64,000 bases of DNA from assembly GCF_001056295.1 (NCBI RefSeq), contig NZ_JVMD01000023.1:186001-250000 (forward strand), read 5' to 3'. This DNA comes from Corynebacterium halotolerans (GTDB taxonomy: Bacteria; Actinomycetota; Actinomycetes; Mycobacteriales; Mycobacteriaceae). This document shows positions 24,598 to 32,969 of the stretch, one piece after another (within the stretch, counting starts at the first letter, position 1; the number at the start of each line of letters is the position of its first letter). The notes under the pieces were generated by a model. It was not told the origin of the DNA and did no database searches. It saw only the letters and a program-made list of their open reading frames with translations. A program made the position numbers and the translations under genes.

Positions 24598-24683
24598 CGC
24601 GTCATTCCTCGCGTCGATGCCGAAGACCGCGCGGGCGCGCTCGCGCCCGCCGCGGTTCCCGTTGGTTGGTGGTGTGATGCCGT

Positions 24684-25205
24684 TTAGGTGTACAGGCCGT
24701 CGGACGCGGCGTGCGACGGGGTGGTCCGGCCCTGGCCGGAGGACGGGATGACCGTCTTGAGGTCCTGCACCGACTGGATGGTCTTCTCGGGCTTGCCCAC
24801 CTTCTTCACCTTCTGCAGGCCCAGGAAGGCCGCGATGCCGGCGATGACCAGCATCAGGACGAAGACGATGAGGAACGCCGACCAGCGCGGCAGCCACACG
24901 GCGATGAGCTCGGCCAGGAAGAAGAACAGGAAGAACGAGGAGTACAGGGCCACCACGCCCGCCACCGCGAAGAACCCGGCGCCGACGCCGGCCTTCTTCG
25001 CCTCACCGGCGAGCTCGGCCTTGGCCAGCTCGACCTCGGCGCGGACGAGCGACGACACCTGGGCCGACGCCGACTGGACCAGCGTGCCGATGCTGGCCTC
25101 GCCCGGGGCGTGGGTGTCCACGTCGCTCAGCGGCACTGCGGTGACTCGCGGCGACACGGCCGAGCTGCCATCCGTGAAAAGGCCCTTGTTGTTGTCGCTG
25201 CTCAC
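24684..25205 (-). CDS. Holin-superfamily-III-like membrane protein (Rv3669-like)
   Basis: A 173-residue protein. The N-terminal half is cytoplasmic and ends in an amphipathic helix rich in Ala and Glu (LVRAEVELAKAELAGEAKK, about 53-71). Two membrane helices follow (about 78-100 and 106-130) and then a polar tail. This is the layout of actinobacterial 'phage holin family' proteins, which are normal chromosomal genes and not phage remnants. The GTG start at 25205 is supported by GGAGG six bases upstream. Function unknown. Confidence 0.82.
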   Translation of the reverse strand: MSSDNNKGLFTDGSSAVSPRVTAVPLSDVDTHAPGEASIGTLVQSASAQVSSLVRAEVELAKAELAGEAKKAGVGAGFFAVAGVVALYSSFFLFFFLAELIAVWLPRWSAFLIVFVLMLVIAGIAAFLGLQKVKKVGKPEKTIQSVQDLKTVIPSSGQGRTTPSHAASDGLYT

Positions 25206-25505
25206 GTGCGTCCTCCTGCGTAAATCGATGCGATGATCGGTGGGTCTATGCTGCTGGATCCCCGGTGGGGCACCCGATCGGGGGCCGTCCGGAGGACCCG
25301 TCCCGCCATTGGCAACGGCGCAACTCTGCTGGCCATACTACCCATCCCGGCGGCCTCCGCGCGGTGCGGTCGTGATTTTCACCGCGATTCACCCCGCGCA
25401 CTCCGGTCTCCCCGCTCCGCGCACTCCCGCGGGTCGCGCCCGTCGCCGCCAACCGATTCCCGGGCTTTCGGCTGCGCCGCCGGACGCCGCCCCTACTCTG
25501 GGGGC
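25206..25505. other. Divergent intergenic region (300 bases)
   Basis: It holds the ribosome site of the holin-like gene and, at its other end, the leaderless -10 box TACTCT (25494-25499) of the Fic-like gene. No repeat, RNA or small gene was recognised. Confidence 0.5.
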
Positions 25506-26306
25506 ATGACCGACGGAACCACCCGCCCCGACCCGCTCGCCCCGCTGATGGAATTGGAGGGGGTCGCCGAGGCTGCCCAACGCGCCGCAGATGCGGTGTC
25601 CGGGGTGCATCGCCACCGCGCCAACCTGCGCAAATGGACCGTCACCGGCGCCGAGTCGGTGCTGCGCGGCGCGCGGGCGTCGGCGTGGCTGGAGGGCGGC
25701 GAGCCCGCCCTGCCGTCGGAGGGCGACGTCACCGACCCCATCCTCGCCGCCGCCCTGCGCGCCGCCGACCCGATCTCGCCGGAGGCGATCGAGGAAACGG
25801 TCCGCGTGTGGCGCCGCGCGCCGATCCAGGTGCTCGCCCGCCTCGCGTTGATCGCGTCCCCGACGGGCCCGGAGCTTTCCGACGCCCCCACCGACGCGCG
25901 CTCCTCCGAAGCCGGCCGCCCCGTCGGCGACGAGAACTTGTCGGCGGCGATGAAGGAGCAGCGGCTGCACCTGCTCGGCGACCTGATCACCGGCGGCACG
26001 TCGGTGCCGGACACGGTGCTGTCCGCCGTCGTCCACGGCGAGCTGCTGACCATGCGCCCCTTCGCGGACAACAACGGCATCGTCGCGCGCGCGGCCTCGC
26101 GCCTGACGACGATCGCCGGCGGCTCCGACCCCCGCGGCCTGGGAGTGCCGGAGGTGCACTGGACCCGCCACCGCGACGAGTACCGCGCCGCAGCCGACGC
26201 CTTCGCCTCGGGTGCCCCGGAGGGCGTGCGCCGCTGGATTCTGCTGCACCTGGCCGGGTTGGAAGCCGGCGCGGCCGAGGCGCGCGGCATCGCCGAAGCG
26301 GTGTAG
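25506..26306 (+). CDS. Degenerate Fic-like protein
   Basis: A 266-residue protein. Residues about 175-195 read VVHGELLTMRPFADNNGIVARAASR, split as VVHGELLTMRPFAD and NNGIVARAASR, which lines up with the Fic motif HxFx(D/E)GNGRxxR. The catalytic His position is Arg and the phosphate-binding Gly-Asn-Gly-Arg is altered to Asn-Asn-Gly-Ile, so AMP transfer is unlikely. The rest is helical and Ala-rich. In related genomes such genes are simply labelled Fic-family or oxidoreductase; the role is unknown. TACTCT ends six bases before ATG 25506 (leaderless). Confidence 0.7.
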   Translation: MTDGTTRPDPLAPLMELEGVAEAAQRAADAVSGVHRHRANLRKWTVTGAESVLRGARASAWLEGGEPALPSEGDVTDPILAAALRAADPISPEAIEETVRVWRRAPIQVLARLALIASPTGPELSDAPTDARSSEAGRPVGDENLSAAMKEQRLHLLGDLITGGTSVPDTVLSAVVHGELLTMRPFADNNGIVARAASRLTTIAGGSDPRGLGVPEVHWTRHRDEYRAAADAFASGAPEGVRRWILLHLAGLEAGAAEARGIAEAV

Positions 26307-26420
26307 GGGAAGGATTATCGGGGCCCGCGCCGTCGATCCGTCGAATCGTCGTGGGCGGAACCCGCGATACCGCGCCGTCGCGCCGGTGGCCTCGATGCCC
26401 GGCGAAACTCCGGTGCCGGC

Positions 26421-27245
26421 CTAGCCTCGATCCTCGCCGCGTCGTGAAGCGATGATGCCCGCCACCAGCGCCGCCGCACCCACAGCGGCCGCGGCGATGC
26501 CCGTCACGCGCGGGCCCGTGCGGCGGAACAGGGGCTCGGGATTGCGGAAGATGCGGATGGGCCAATCGCGCTCCTCCGCGATCTTGCGCAGCGGTTTGTC
26601 CGGGTTGACCGCGACGGGATGGCCGACCACCGACAGCATCGGCTCATCGGTGCCCGAATCGGAGTAGGCGTAGCAGCGCGACAGGTCGTAGCCGCGCTCC
26701 TCGGCGATGCGCCGCAGCTCGGCGGCCTTGTTGCCGCCGCGGCAGAAGAACGGGACCTTGCCCGTGTACACGCCGTCGACGACCTCCAGTCGGGTGGCCA
26801 CGGTCTCGCGGACGCCCAGCTCCGCGGCGATCGGCTCGACCAGCTCCGCCGCCGACGCGGACACCACGAAAACCTCGTGGCCCAGCGCCCGGTGATGGCG
26901 GATCAGCTCGACGGCCTCCTTGTACACGTACGGCGAAATCACCTGGTGCAGGGACTCTTCGGCGATCTGGCGGACATGGTCGGCGCGCCAGCCGGTCACC
27001 ATCGCCGACAGCTGGTCGCGGGCGGCCTCCATCTGGTCGTGGTCGTGGCCGCCGGAGATGTACAGCGCCTGGCCCAGCGCCATCTGCATCATCCCCGAGG
27101 CGGTGATCAGGCCGGATTCCATGAACTGCCGGCGGAACGCGTAGGCCGAGCTGCGGGCGATGATGGTCTTGTCCAGGTCGAAGAACGCGGCCACGGGCGA
27201 CGCGCGGCGGGGCGCGGCCGTGTGGCGGGGATCTTCGACGGTCAC
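26421..27245 (-). CDS. HAD-superfamily hydrolase, SerB-like, with C-terminal membrane anchor
   Basis: A 274-residue HAD-IB phosphatase. Motif I is FFDLDKTI (about residues 23-30), motif II includes VVSASAAELV, the motif-III Lys lies in the following segment, and motif IV is SDSGTDEPML. A hydrophobic tail (about residues 250-268) should anchor it in the membrane. It corresponds to Rv3661, beside the 6C RNA in mycobacteria too. The start is GTG 27245: TATGCT ends seven bases before it and there is no ribosome site. Phosphoserine is the family substrate, but the true one is not certain. Confidence 0.88.
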   Translation of the reverse strand: MTVEDPRHTAAPRRASPVAAFFDLDKTIIARSSAYAFRRQFMESGLITASGMMQMALGQALYISGGHDHDQMEAARDQLSAMVTGWRADHVRQIAEESLHQVISPYVYKEAVELIRHHRALGHEVFVVSASAAELVEPIAAELGVRETVATRLEVVDGVYTGKVPFFCRGGNKAAELRRIAEERGYDLSRCYAYSDSGTDEPMLSVVGHPVAVNPDKPLRKIAEERDWPIRIFRNPEPLFRRTGPRVTGIAAAAVGAAALVAGIIASRRGEDRG

Positions 27246-27380
27246 GGCACCGAGCATAGCGACGTGACGGTTCCGCGGGCGGCGTCCGCGAGCCGGGGTG
27301 GTGGTTCGGCGTGCTCCGGCGCTGGTGCGGGCGGCGATTCGCCCCCGCAACAGGTGGGCGGGAACCATTTTGCGTTCGGG

Positions 27381-27409
27381 TTGGCAGCCTTCTGGTGTTG
27401 TGCCATACT
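27381..27409 (+). promoter_or_regulatory. Promoter of the 6C small RNA
   Basis: TTGGCA (27381-27386), a 17-base spacer and CATACT (27404-27409) form a good housekeeping promoter, placing the RNA start near 27416. Confidence 0.65.
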
Positions 27410-27415
27410 TGTGCT

Positions 27416-27513
27416 GGCTGGCCCCGATATACAGTGCGGCCGCCCCCGGCTCACCCCCCCCGAAGCCGGGTCAGACGCCCCGCGCCATCCCCCCCGGCGC
27501 GGGGCGTCGCTAT
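27416..27513 (+). ncRNA. 6C small RNA (actinobacterial)
   Basis: About 95 bases with two hairpins whose loops are cytosine runs, the hallmark of 6C RNA. Hairpin 1: CCCGGCT (27445-27451) with AGCCGGG (27464-27470), loop containing eight C. Hairpin 2: GACGCCCCGCGCC (27474-27486) with GGCGCGGGGCGTC (27496-27508), loop with seven C, then T-rich sequence as terminator. Location next to the Rv3661-like gene matches the mycobacterial 6C/B11 RNA. Such C-rich loops bind G-rich ribosome sites of target mRNAs. A strong promoter precedes it. Confidence 0.9.
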
Positions 27514-27555
27514 TTCCACTTGGGCCTTGCGTGCCGGGGCTACGCCGTGCCGGGG

Positions 27556-28104
27556 CTACGCGAAGTATCCCCGCACATACTCGCGGGAAGCCAGGCCAAT
27601 CGACTCGAAGTGTCGCGCCAGTTCAACTTCCTCTTCGAAGAAGTCGATGCCCTCCTCGGGTTCCTCGTCTGCGGTCCGGGCGGCCTCCAAGTCGTCGAGC
27701 GCGGTCTGCAGCGCGTGGCCCTGCCATACGGAGACGCCGATGCCCGCGTACACGTAACTGGCGGGGGCCTCGTCCTCGTTGACGTCCGCGTCGCCGTTGA
27801 TCTCGCGCAGGTGGCGGGCGCATTCGATGGCGTCGAGCCGGGTGAGGTCGACGCCGCCGAGCTCGATGGGGCCGCAATCTTCGTCGACGGCGAGTTCGAT
27901 GAACTCCACTCCGTTTTCGCCGATGGAGACGTTGACGAACGGTTCCGGGAACGTGATCGTCGACGAGCCGTCGGTCCGGCTGAAGTCCGGGCCCAGCACG
28001 GCGGTGACGTCGTCGAGACCGTCGCCGAAGCGCACCATGCCGGTGCCGTGCGGGGTGGGGAACTCGACGCCTTCGAACGGGTGGAGAATGACCTTCTTCG
28101 TCAT
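27556..28104 (-). CDS. Hypothetical acidic protein (182 aa)
   Basis: Not recognised. The 182-residue product is acidic and soluble. A beta-rich N-terminal half has a G-x-G-x-V-x-F-G-x-x-x-x-x-V pattern (HGTGMVRFGDGLDDVTAVLG), as seen in several small bacterial proteins that compare 'predicted' and 'reduced' parameters and in some immunity proteins. The C-terminus is helical and Glu-rich. AGGAG lies seven bases before ATG 28104. It stands alone between the 6C RNA and the Tad operon, where mycobacteria have no such gene, and its G+C looks a little lower than that of its neighbours, so it may be a lineage-specific insertion. Confidence 0.72.
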   Translation of the reverse strand: MTKKVILHPFEGVEFPTPHGTGMVRFGDGLDDVTAVLGPDFSRTDGSSTITFPEPFVNVSIGENGVEFIELAVDEDCGPIELGGVDLTRLDAIECARHLREINGDADVNEDEAPASYVYAGIGVSVWQGHALQTALDDLEAARTADEEPEEGIDFFEEEVELARHFESIGLASREYVRGYFA

Positions 28105-28274
28105 GGTGGAACTCCTGGGCGATTGGGTGGATATGCCTGTTGGGAAACACTATCGCCTGTGGTGGTGGCCGGCGACGCGAGCGTTTTCCACAGCGCCCGA
28201 TCCATCCACATTCCGGTGCTTTGCGACGGCCACCCGACGCGTGGATTTCCTGCCCCGTCGGCATGGTTCGGGGC

Positions 28275-29426
28275 ATGGACGAGCAGACATCCGGGCCCGC
28301 CGGGCCGGAGGACGTGATCATCGCCGTCGAGGATCCCGAACTGGAGCAGGAAGCCGCGACCGTCGTCGCCGCGACGGGCCGGCGTGCGGTGCGGGTCTCG
28401 GCACCCGACCCCGCCGACGCGGCCTGGCGCAGGTGCGCGGCGATCCTCCTCGACGAGGGGCGGGCGGAGTCGCTGCTCGATGCCGTCGGCGCCGGGTGCG
28501 CATCGCGCGATGGCCTCCACCTGCTCCATTCCGACGATTCCGTCCCACCCGATCATCTCGCCCGGGCTTTGGGCTGCGGCGATCCCGTCCCCCTGCCGTC
28601 GTGCGGCGCCGACCTGGTCGGGTGGATCGGCAGGCCCGGGCGGTCGCGCGCGGGGCGGGTCATCGCTTGCGTCCCGGCAGTCGGGGGAGCGGGCGCTTCG
28701 GTCGCGGCGGCGGCTCTGGCGATGTCCGCGGCCCGCGAGGGCGAAGCGCTGCTCGTCGACGCCGACGAGTTTTCCGGCGGCGCGGACCTGCTCCTCGGCG
28801 CGGAAACTGAACCCGGCGTGCGGTGGCCCGACGTCCGCGCCGAAGCCGGGGCGCTGGACGCCCGGGCCCTGTTCGGTGCGGTGCCGAGGGCCCGTGCCCG
28901 GGGCGCGGCCGGCCGGGGCGGGGCGGTGTTCTTCCACGATGACGAGGGCCCGGGCGTGCTCACCGGCCCGAGGTCGCGCGCCGACGACGGGTGGACGATC
29001 ACCCCGCGCGCCGCATCCGCCGTCATCGACGCGGTGGTCGGTGCGGGCGGCACGGCGGTCGTCGATCTGCCCGGGCCGGGCCCGATCGCGGATGTGGTCG
29101 CGCCGCGGGCCGATGCCCTGGCCGTCGTCGTCCCCGCCACCGTCCGTGGGCTGGCCGCCGCCACGCGCGTCGCAGCCGCGATGAGGGCGGCCGGCGGCGA
29201 TCCGGTGGCCGCCGTCCGCTGGCCGGCGCCGGGTGGGGTGACCGTCGACGACGTGAGCTTCGCGACCGGCCTCGACGTCGTCGCCGAGATTCCCCACATC
29301 CGCTCCGTGCCGAGGGAAATCGAGGTGGAGGGGTTGGGCAGGGGCGTCGTGAAGCTCATGCGGGCCCTGGAGCCGGTGCTCGACCTCGCGGACTGCGCGG
29401 ACGTCGGGGACGGGAGGCGCAGGTGA
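28275..29426 (+). CDS. SsdA/CpaE-like protein heading the Tad operon
   Basis: A 383-residue protein related to septum-site-determining proteins and TadZ/CpaE. An N-terminal receiver-like region (about 1-110) is followed by a MinD/ParA-like ATPase fold starting CVPAVGGAGASVAAAALA. The deviant Walker A Lys is replaced (GGAGAS rather than GKS/T), as in many CpaE relatives, so ATP hydrolysis is doubtful. It likely localises the secretion machine. Two ATGs are possible, 28263 and 28275; the second is used. The downstream ATPase gene overlaps its stop. Confidence 0.82.
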   Translation: MDEQTSGPAGPEDVIIAVEDPELEQEAATVVAATGRRAVRVSAPDPADAAWRRCAAILLDEGRAESLLDAVGAGCASRDGLHLLHSDDSVPPDHLARALGCGDPVPLPSCGADLVGWIGRPGRSRAGRVIACVPAVGGAGASVAAAALAMSAAREGEALLVDADEFSGGADLLLGAETEPGVRWPDVRAEAGALDARALFGAVPRARARGAAGRGGAVFFHDDEGPGVLTGPRSRADDGWTITPRAASAVIDAVVGAGGTAVVDLPGPGPIADVVAPRADALAVVVPATVRGLAAATRVAAAMRAAGGDPVAAVRWPAPGGVTVDDVSFATGLDVVAEIPHIRSVPREIEVEGLGRGVVKLMRALEPVLDLADCADVGDGRRR

Positions 29427-30676
29427 AGGACGTCGATTGCGGCCTCGGCGTCGTGCCGGAGTCCCAGCGGGAGTCGGCGCGGGAGCCGGCGCGGCCGCCG
29501 GGGGACGCCGTGATCGACGCGGGACTGCTCGACCGCGTGCGACGGCGGCTGGTGGAGTCGGCGGCGGGGTTGGGCGCCGACGAGATCGCGCGGGCCGTGC
29601 GGGAGGAAACCGGCGGCGTGGTCGGCGATGCGCAGTTGCTGGCGCTGCTGCGGACGCTGCGCGGGGAGCTCGTCGGCGCGGGGCCGCTGGATCGGCTGCT
29701 GCGGCTGCCCGGCGTGACCGATGTGCTGGTCACCGCTCCGGATGAGGTGTGGGTGGACAGGGGAGCGGGGCCCGAACCCGCCGACGTGCGTTTCCGCGAT
29801 GACACCGAGGTGCGCCGGTTGGCCGTCCGGTTGGCGACCGCGTGCGGCAGGAGGCTCGATGACGCGCAGCCTTTCGTCGACGGCCACTTGCCCGGCGGGG
29901 CGGGGGATGCGGGCGTGCGAGTCCATGCGATGCTGTCGCCGCCGGCCGGCCGCGCGACGCTGATCAGCCTCCGCGTGCTGCGCCGGGCCGCGATGGGGCT
30001 GGGCGATTTGGTGGCGTCGGGGTCGGTGGCGCCCGCGGCCGCCGACATGGTGCGGCGGGTGATCGCGTCCCGACGGGCCTTCGCGGTCGTCGGAGGAACC
30101 GGCACCGGCAAGACGACGCTGCTGTCGGCGCTGCTGGGCGAAGTGCCGGCGCGCGAGCGGATCCTCTGCGTGGAGGACACCCCGGAGCTGCACCCGGACC
30201 ATCCGCACGTGGTCAAACTGGTGGCCCGGCCCCCGAACATCGAGGGCGCCGGCGAGATCACCCAGCGGACGCTGCTGCGGCAGGCGCTGCGCATGCGGCC
30301 CGACCGGATCGTCGTCGGGGAGATCCGCGGGGCCGAGGTCGTGGATCTGCTCGCCGCGCTCAACACCGGCCACGACGGTGGGGCGGGGACGGTGCACGCG
30401 AACTCCGCCGCCGACGTGCCCGCCCGTTTCGAGGCGCTCGGGGCTCTCGGCGGTTTGGGGAGCGCTGCGCTGCATGCGCAATTGGCCCCGGCGCTGCGGG
30501 TGGTGCTCGCGGTCGAACGTGTCGCGGGGACGCGACGGCTGGCGCAGATCGGAGTGCTCGACGGCAACCCGGTGCGGGTGCGCACCGCCTGGCACCGCCG
30601 CGATGGCGAGGGTGAGGCGATGGGCGTGTTCCGCGGGCTCACCGCCGACGCGGGGGCGGGGGAGCGGTCGGCATGA
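29423..30676 (+). CDS. tadA: Tad-type secretion ATPase (TadA/CpaF)
   Basis: A 417-residue type II/IV secretion ATPase. The Walker A is GGTGTGKTT (near residue 225), the Asp box CVEDTPELHP, Walker B VVGEIRGAEV, and the His box GHDGGAGTVHAN. It powers assembly of Flp-type pili or a related export system through the TadB/C membrane proteins encoded next. Start GTG 29423 overlaps the preceding stop. The N-terminal 40 residues are variable. Confidence 0.92.
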   Translation: MKDVDCGLGVVPESQRESAREPARPPGDAVIDAGLLDRVRRRLVESAAGLGADEIARAVREETGGVVGDAQLLALLRTLRGELVGAGPLDRLLRLPGVTDVLVTAPDEVWVDRGAGPEPADVRFRDDTEVRRLAVRLATACGRRLDDAQPFVDGHLPGGAGDAGVRVHAMLSPPAGRATLISLRVLRRAAMGLGDLVASGSVAPAAADMVRRVIASRRAFAVVGGTGTGKTTLLSALLGEVPARERILCVEDTPELHPDHPHVVKLVARPPNIEGAGEITQRTLLRQALRMRPDRIVVGEIRGAEVVDLLAALNTGHDGGAGTVHANSAADVPARFEALGALGGLGSAALHAQLAPALRVVLAVERVAGTRRLAQIGVLDGNPVRVRTAWHRRDGEGEAMGVFRGLTADAGAGERSA

Positions 30677-31500
30677 CGCTCGCGGATTCTCTGCCCTCGA
30701 CCACGGTTCCCTTCCTGCTCGCCGCGGCGCTGTGGGGATGGCCGTCGCCGGCACCGGGAGACCGCATCCCCGAAATCGCCGGAAGGGTCGGACTGGGCGG
30801 CGGCCGGGACGTCGTCACGCTGCCCGGGCGGGCGTGGTTCCTGGCAGCCGCGCCGCTGCTGCTGGCCGGCCCGCACGTGACCCTGTCCGCGGTGATGGCT
30901 GTGCGCGCGGTGATGTCGTTGGTCGGTCAGGCGCGGCGGCGCCGTGACCTCGATGCCGGCACCGCGTCGGCGGCCCGTGCGGCGGAGGTGCTCGCCGCCG
31001 ATTTGCGCGCGGGTGCTACTCCGGTCGCGGCGTTGGCGGCCGCGGCGGACGAAGCCGGCGAACCTTTGGCGGCGGCGCTCAGCGAGGCAGCGTCTCGTGC
31101 GCGGTTGGGCGGGTCGGTGGCGGGGTCGCTTGACCGGGCGGTGGACGATGCGCCCGCCATGACGGAACTGCGCAGGCTTGCGCGGGCGTGGCGCGTGGCC
31201 GAAACCCACGGGCTGCGGTTGGCCGACGTCATCGACCACGGGCGCGGCGACATCGCGGCGCGCCGGGCGCACAGGTCGCGGACGGCGGCGGCGCTGGCGG
31301 GCCCGCGCGTGACCATGTTGATTCTCATGGCGCTGCCGCTTTTCGGGGTGGCGATGGGCCAGGCGCTCGGGGCGCGGCCCCTGCAATTCCTGTCGTCCGG
31401 CGGCGTGGGCGGCGTGGTGCTCATCGTCGGAGTGGGGCTGACCTGCGCAGGCGCACTGTGGGGGAGCCGGATTCTCGCGGCGGCGGAGGGAACGCGATGA
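30673..31500 (+). CDS. tadB: Tad platform membrane protein TadB
   Basis: A 275-residue type II secretion F-domain protein. Membrane segments lie at about 12-25 and 55-85 and near the C-terminus (about 210-265). The cytoplasmic helical part (about 95-190) includes AAEVLAADLRAGATP, typical of TadB. It overlaps both neighbours by four bases. It should form the inner-membrane platform with TadC. Confidence 0.85.
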   Translation: MTLADSLPSTTVPFLLAAALWGWPSPAPGDRIPEIAGRVGLGGGRDVVTLPGRAWFLAAAPLLLAGPHVTLSAVMAVRAVMSLVGQARRRRDLDAGTASAARAAEVLAADLRAGATPVAALAAAADEAGEPLAAALSEAASRARLGGSVAGSLDRAVDDAPAMTELRRLARAWRVAETHGLRLADVIDHGRGDIAARRAHRSRTAAALAGPRVTMLILMALPLFGVAMGQALGARPLQFLSSGGVGGVVLIVGVGLTCAGALWGSRILAAAEGTR

Positions 31501-32246
31501 GCCTTGCGATGCTGCTGCTCGCCCTCGCCGCCCTGATCCCCACCGGCATCCGCCCGAGCGAGCGGTGGCCCGAACTTGAACGTGCCGGGGCGCGTCTCGG
31601 GAGGGGTGCGGGAGTGGGAATCGGGAGAAGGTCCGGAACTGCCGCCGGGCGGAGGTCCGGAGCGGAGGCGTGGGCGCATGACCCGGATACGCGGTCAGAA
31701 CTCGGCCGGGAATGGGCGGCGGCGAGCCGGGGCCCCGAGTGGACGCGTTTCCTCCGCGACCGCGTCGGCGGCCGTTCGCGCGCGCCCGATCCGATACGGC
31801 TGCTCGACGCGGCTTCGTCGCTGGACCTGTTGGCCGCGTGCCTGGGCGCGGGCATGCCGCCGGGGGAGGCGGCGTCGGCGACGGCCTCTGCCGCGTCACC
31901 CGGGCTCGCGGGGCCGCTTCACGACGTCTCGATGCGCCTCGCACTCGGCGTGGCCGCGCCGTGGAAGGTGCTCGACAACGTTCCCGAGATGGCCGACATC
32001 GTCGCCCTGGCCAGGCGTTCCGGTGATTCGGGGGCGGCGATGTCGATGGGCGTCGCCGAGTTGGCGGCGGCGCGCCGGGCCGAAGCCGGCGACGGCGCGG
32101 AGGCGACGGCCGAACGGGCGGGCGTGCTCATCGCCGGACCGCTGGCCCTGTGTTTCCTGCCGGCGTTCGTGGTGCTGGGGCTCATCCCGACGATCGCGGG
32201 CCTGGCCGAGTCGATGCTCGGCCCGTTGACTGCAGGGCCGACGTGA
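31497..32246 (+). CDS. tadC: Tad platform membrane protein TadC
   Basis: A 249-residue F-domain protein. A first helix at residues 3-18 is followed by a basic, Gly-rich linker that is longer than usual (about 25-95). The F-domain core LDLLAACLGAGMPPGEAASA comes next, and C-terminal helices at about 205-240. Start ATG 31497 overlaps the tadB stop. Confidence 0.82.
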   Translation: MSLAMLLLALAALIPTGIRPSERWPELERAGARLGRGAGVGIGRRSGTAAGRRSGAEAWAHDPDTRSELGREWAAASRGPEWTRFLRDRVGGRSRAPDPIRLLDAASSLDLLAACLGAGMPPGEAASATASAASPGLAGPLHDVSMRLALGVAAPWKVLDNVPEMADIVALARRSGDSGAAMSMGVAELAAARRAEAGDGAEATAERAGVLIAGPLALCFLPAFVVLGLIPTIAGLAESMLGPLTAGPT

Positions 32247-32306
32247 CGGGCCGCCGCGCACGGGCCCGCGCGCCCCCGCGCCGGCGAGGTGCCTCGACGA
32301 CCGCAG

Positions 32307-32343
32307 CATCCACTCACTTCAGGATCATTCACTCACTTCAGGA
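32307..32343. repeat. 18-bp direct repeat at the prepilin ribosome site
   Basis: CATCCACTCACTTCAGGA (32307-32324) recurs with one change at 32326-32343. The second copy forms the ribosome binding site (CAGGAGGA) of the prepilin gene. It could be a translational control element or a duplication. Confidence 0.6.
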
Positions 32344-32349
32344 GGAACC

Positions 32350-32640
32350 ATGTCCCACGACGATCCCGACATCTGGCTCGACGACCCCTTCGACTCCGGC
32401 GCAATCGGCGCCGCCGCTCCGGCGCGGACGGCGGACGGTCCCGTCGCAAAGCTCTTCCGCGCCCTCCGCGACCGCGCGCTGGGCGTGGCCGCCGATGACC
32501 GCGGCATGAGCACGGTGGAATACGCCCTGGGCACGATCGCCGCCGCGGCGTTCGGCGCGCTGTTGTACACCGTGGTCACGGGCGGCCAGATCACCGACGC
32601 CCTGACCGACATCATCGAGCGGGCGCTGAACACCCGGTGA
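32350..32640 (+). CDS. Flp/DUF4244-type prepilin-like protein
   Basis: A 96-residue protein with a charged N-terminal 50 residues, then G-M-S-T-V-E-Y-A-L-G and a single hydrophobic helix. The Glu five residues after the likely cleavage site is the class III/IV prepilin mark (G|xxxxE). This is the DUF4244 family found in mycobacterial/corynebacterial Tad loci (Rv3656c-like). It has a strong GGAGGA ribosome site, so it is likely to be made in larger amounts than the machinery genes. Confidence 0.88.
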   Translation: MSHDDPDIWLDDPFDSGAIGAAAPARTADGPVAKLFRALRDRALGVAADDRGMSTVEYALGTIAAAAFGALLYTVVTGGQITDALTDIIERALNTR

Positions 32641-32969
32641 CCCGCCGGATCCGCCGCCTGCTCGCCGACGACCGCGGGCAGGCGACCGTGGAGACCGCGT
32701 TCGCGCTGTCGGCGCTCATCGCCGTGCTCATGGTGGCGCTCGGCGCGATCGCCGTGGTGGCCATGCATCTCGCGGTCACCGACGCCGCCGGGCACATCGC
32801 CCGCGCCGAGGCACGGGGCGACGCCGCCGCGGCGCAGTCGGCGCGGGAAGCCATCGCAGGCGCCGAGGTGACCGTGGTGACGCGGGAGGAGATGATCCGG
32901 GTGACCGTCACCAAACGGCTCCCGCTTCACGACGTCACCGGCCGCGCGTCCGCCCTGGTCGAGCAATGA
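32637..32969 (+). CDS. TadE-like minor pilin
   Basis: A 110-residue protein with R-G-Q-A-T-V-E-T-A-F, a TadE pseudopilin N-terminus with Glu at the expected place, followed by one membrane helix (about 20-45) and a small outside domain. It overlaps the prepilin stop by four bases. Likely a minor subunit of the Tad filament (Rv3655c-like). Confidence 0.85.
   Translation: MTRRIRRLLADDRGQATVETAFALSALIAVLMVALGAIAVVAMHLAVTDAAGHIARAEARGDAAAAQSAREAIAGAEVTVVTREEMIRVTVTKRLPLHDVTGRASALVEQ

Larger units (their letters stand above)
27246..27555. other. Intergenic region carrying the 6C RNA
   Basis: Between the divergent HAD promoter and the end of the leftward hypothetical gene. Bases 27290-27380 hold no recognisable element; 27381-27513 hold the promoter and body of the small RNA; 27514-27555 contain a GCCGGGGCTACG direct repeat. 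Confidence 0.6.

Noticed and set aside
24684-25205. Holin-like gene as sign of a prophage
   Set aside because: No other phage genes are near, and the same gene sits at this place in mycobacterial chromosomes; it is a normal membrane protein of unknown role.
28553-31944. Very long leftward frames across the Tad operon
   Set aside because: Composition is extreme (Pro/Ala/Arg) and no motif is seen; the plus strand carries overlapping genes with Walker motifs.
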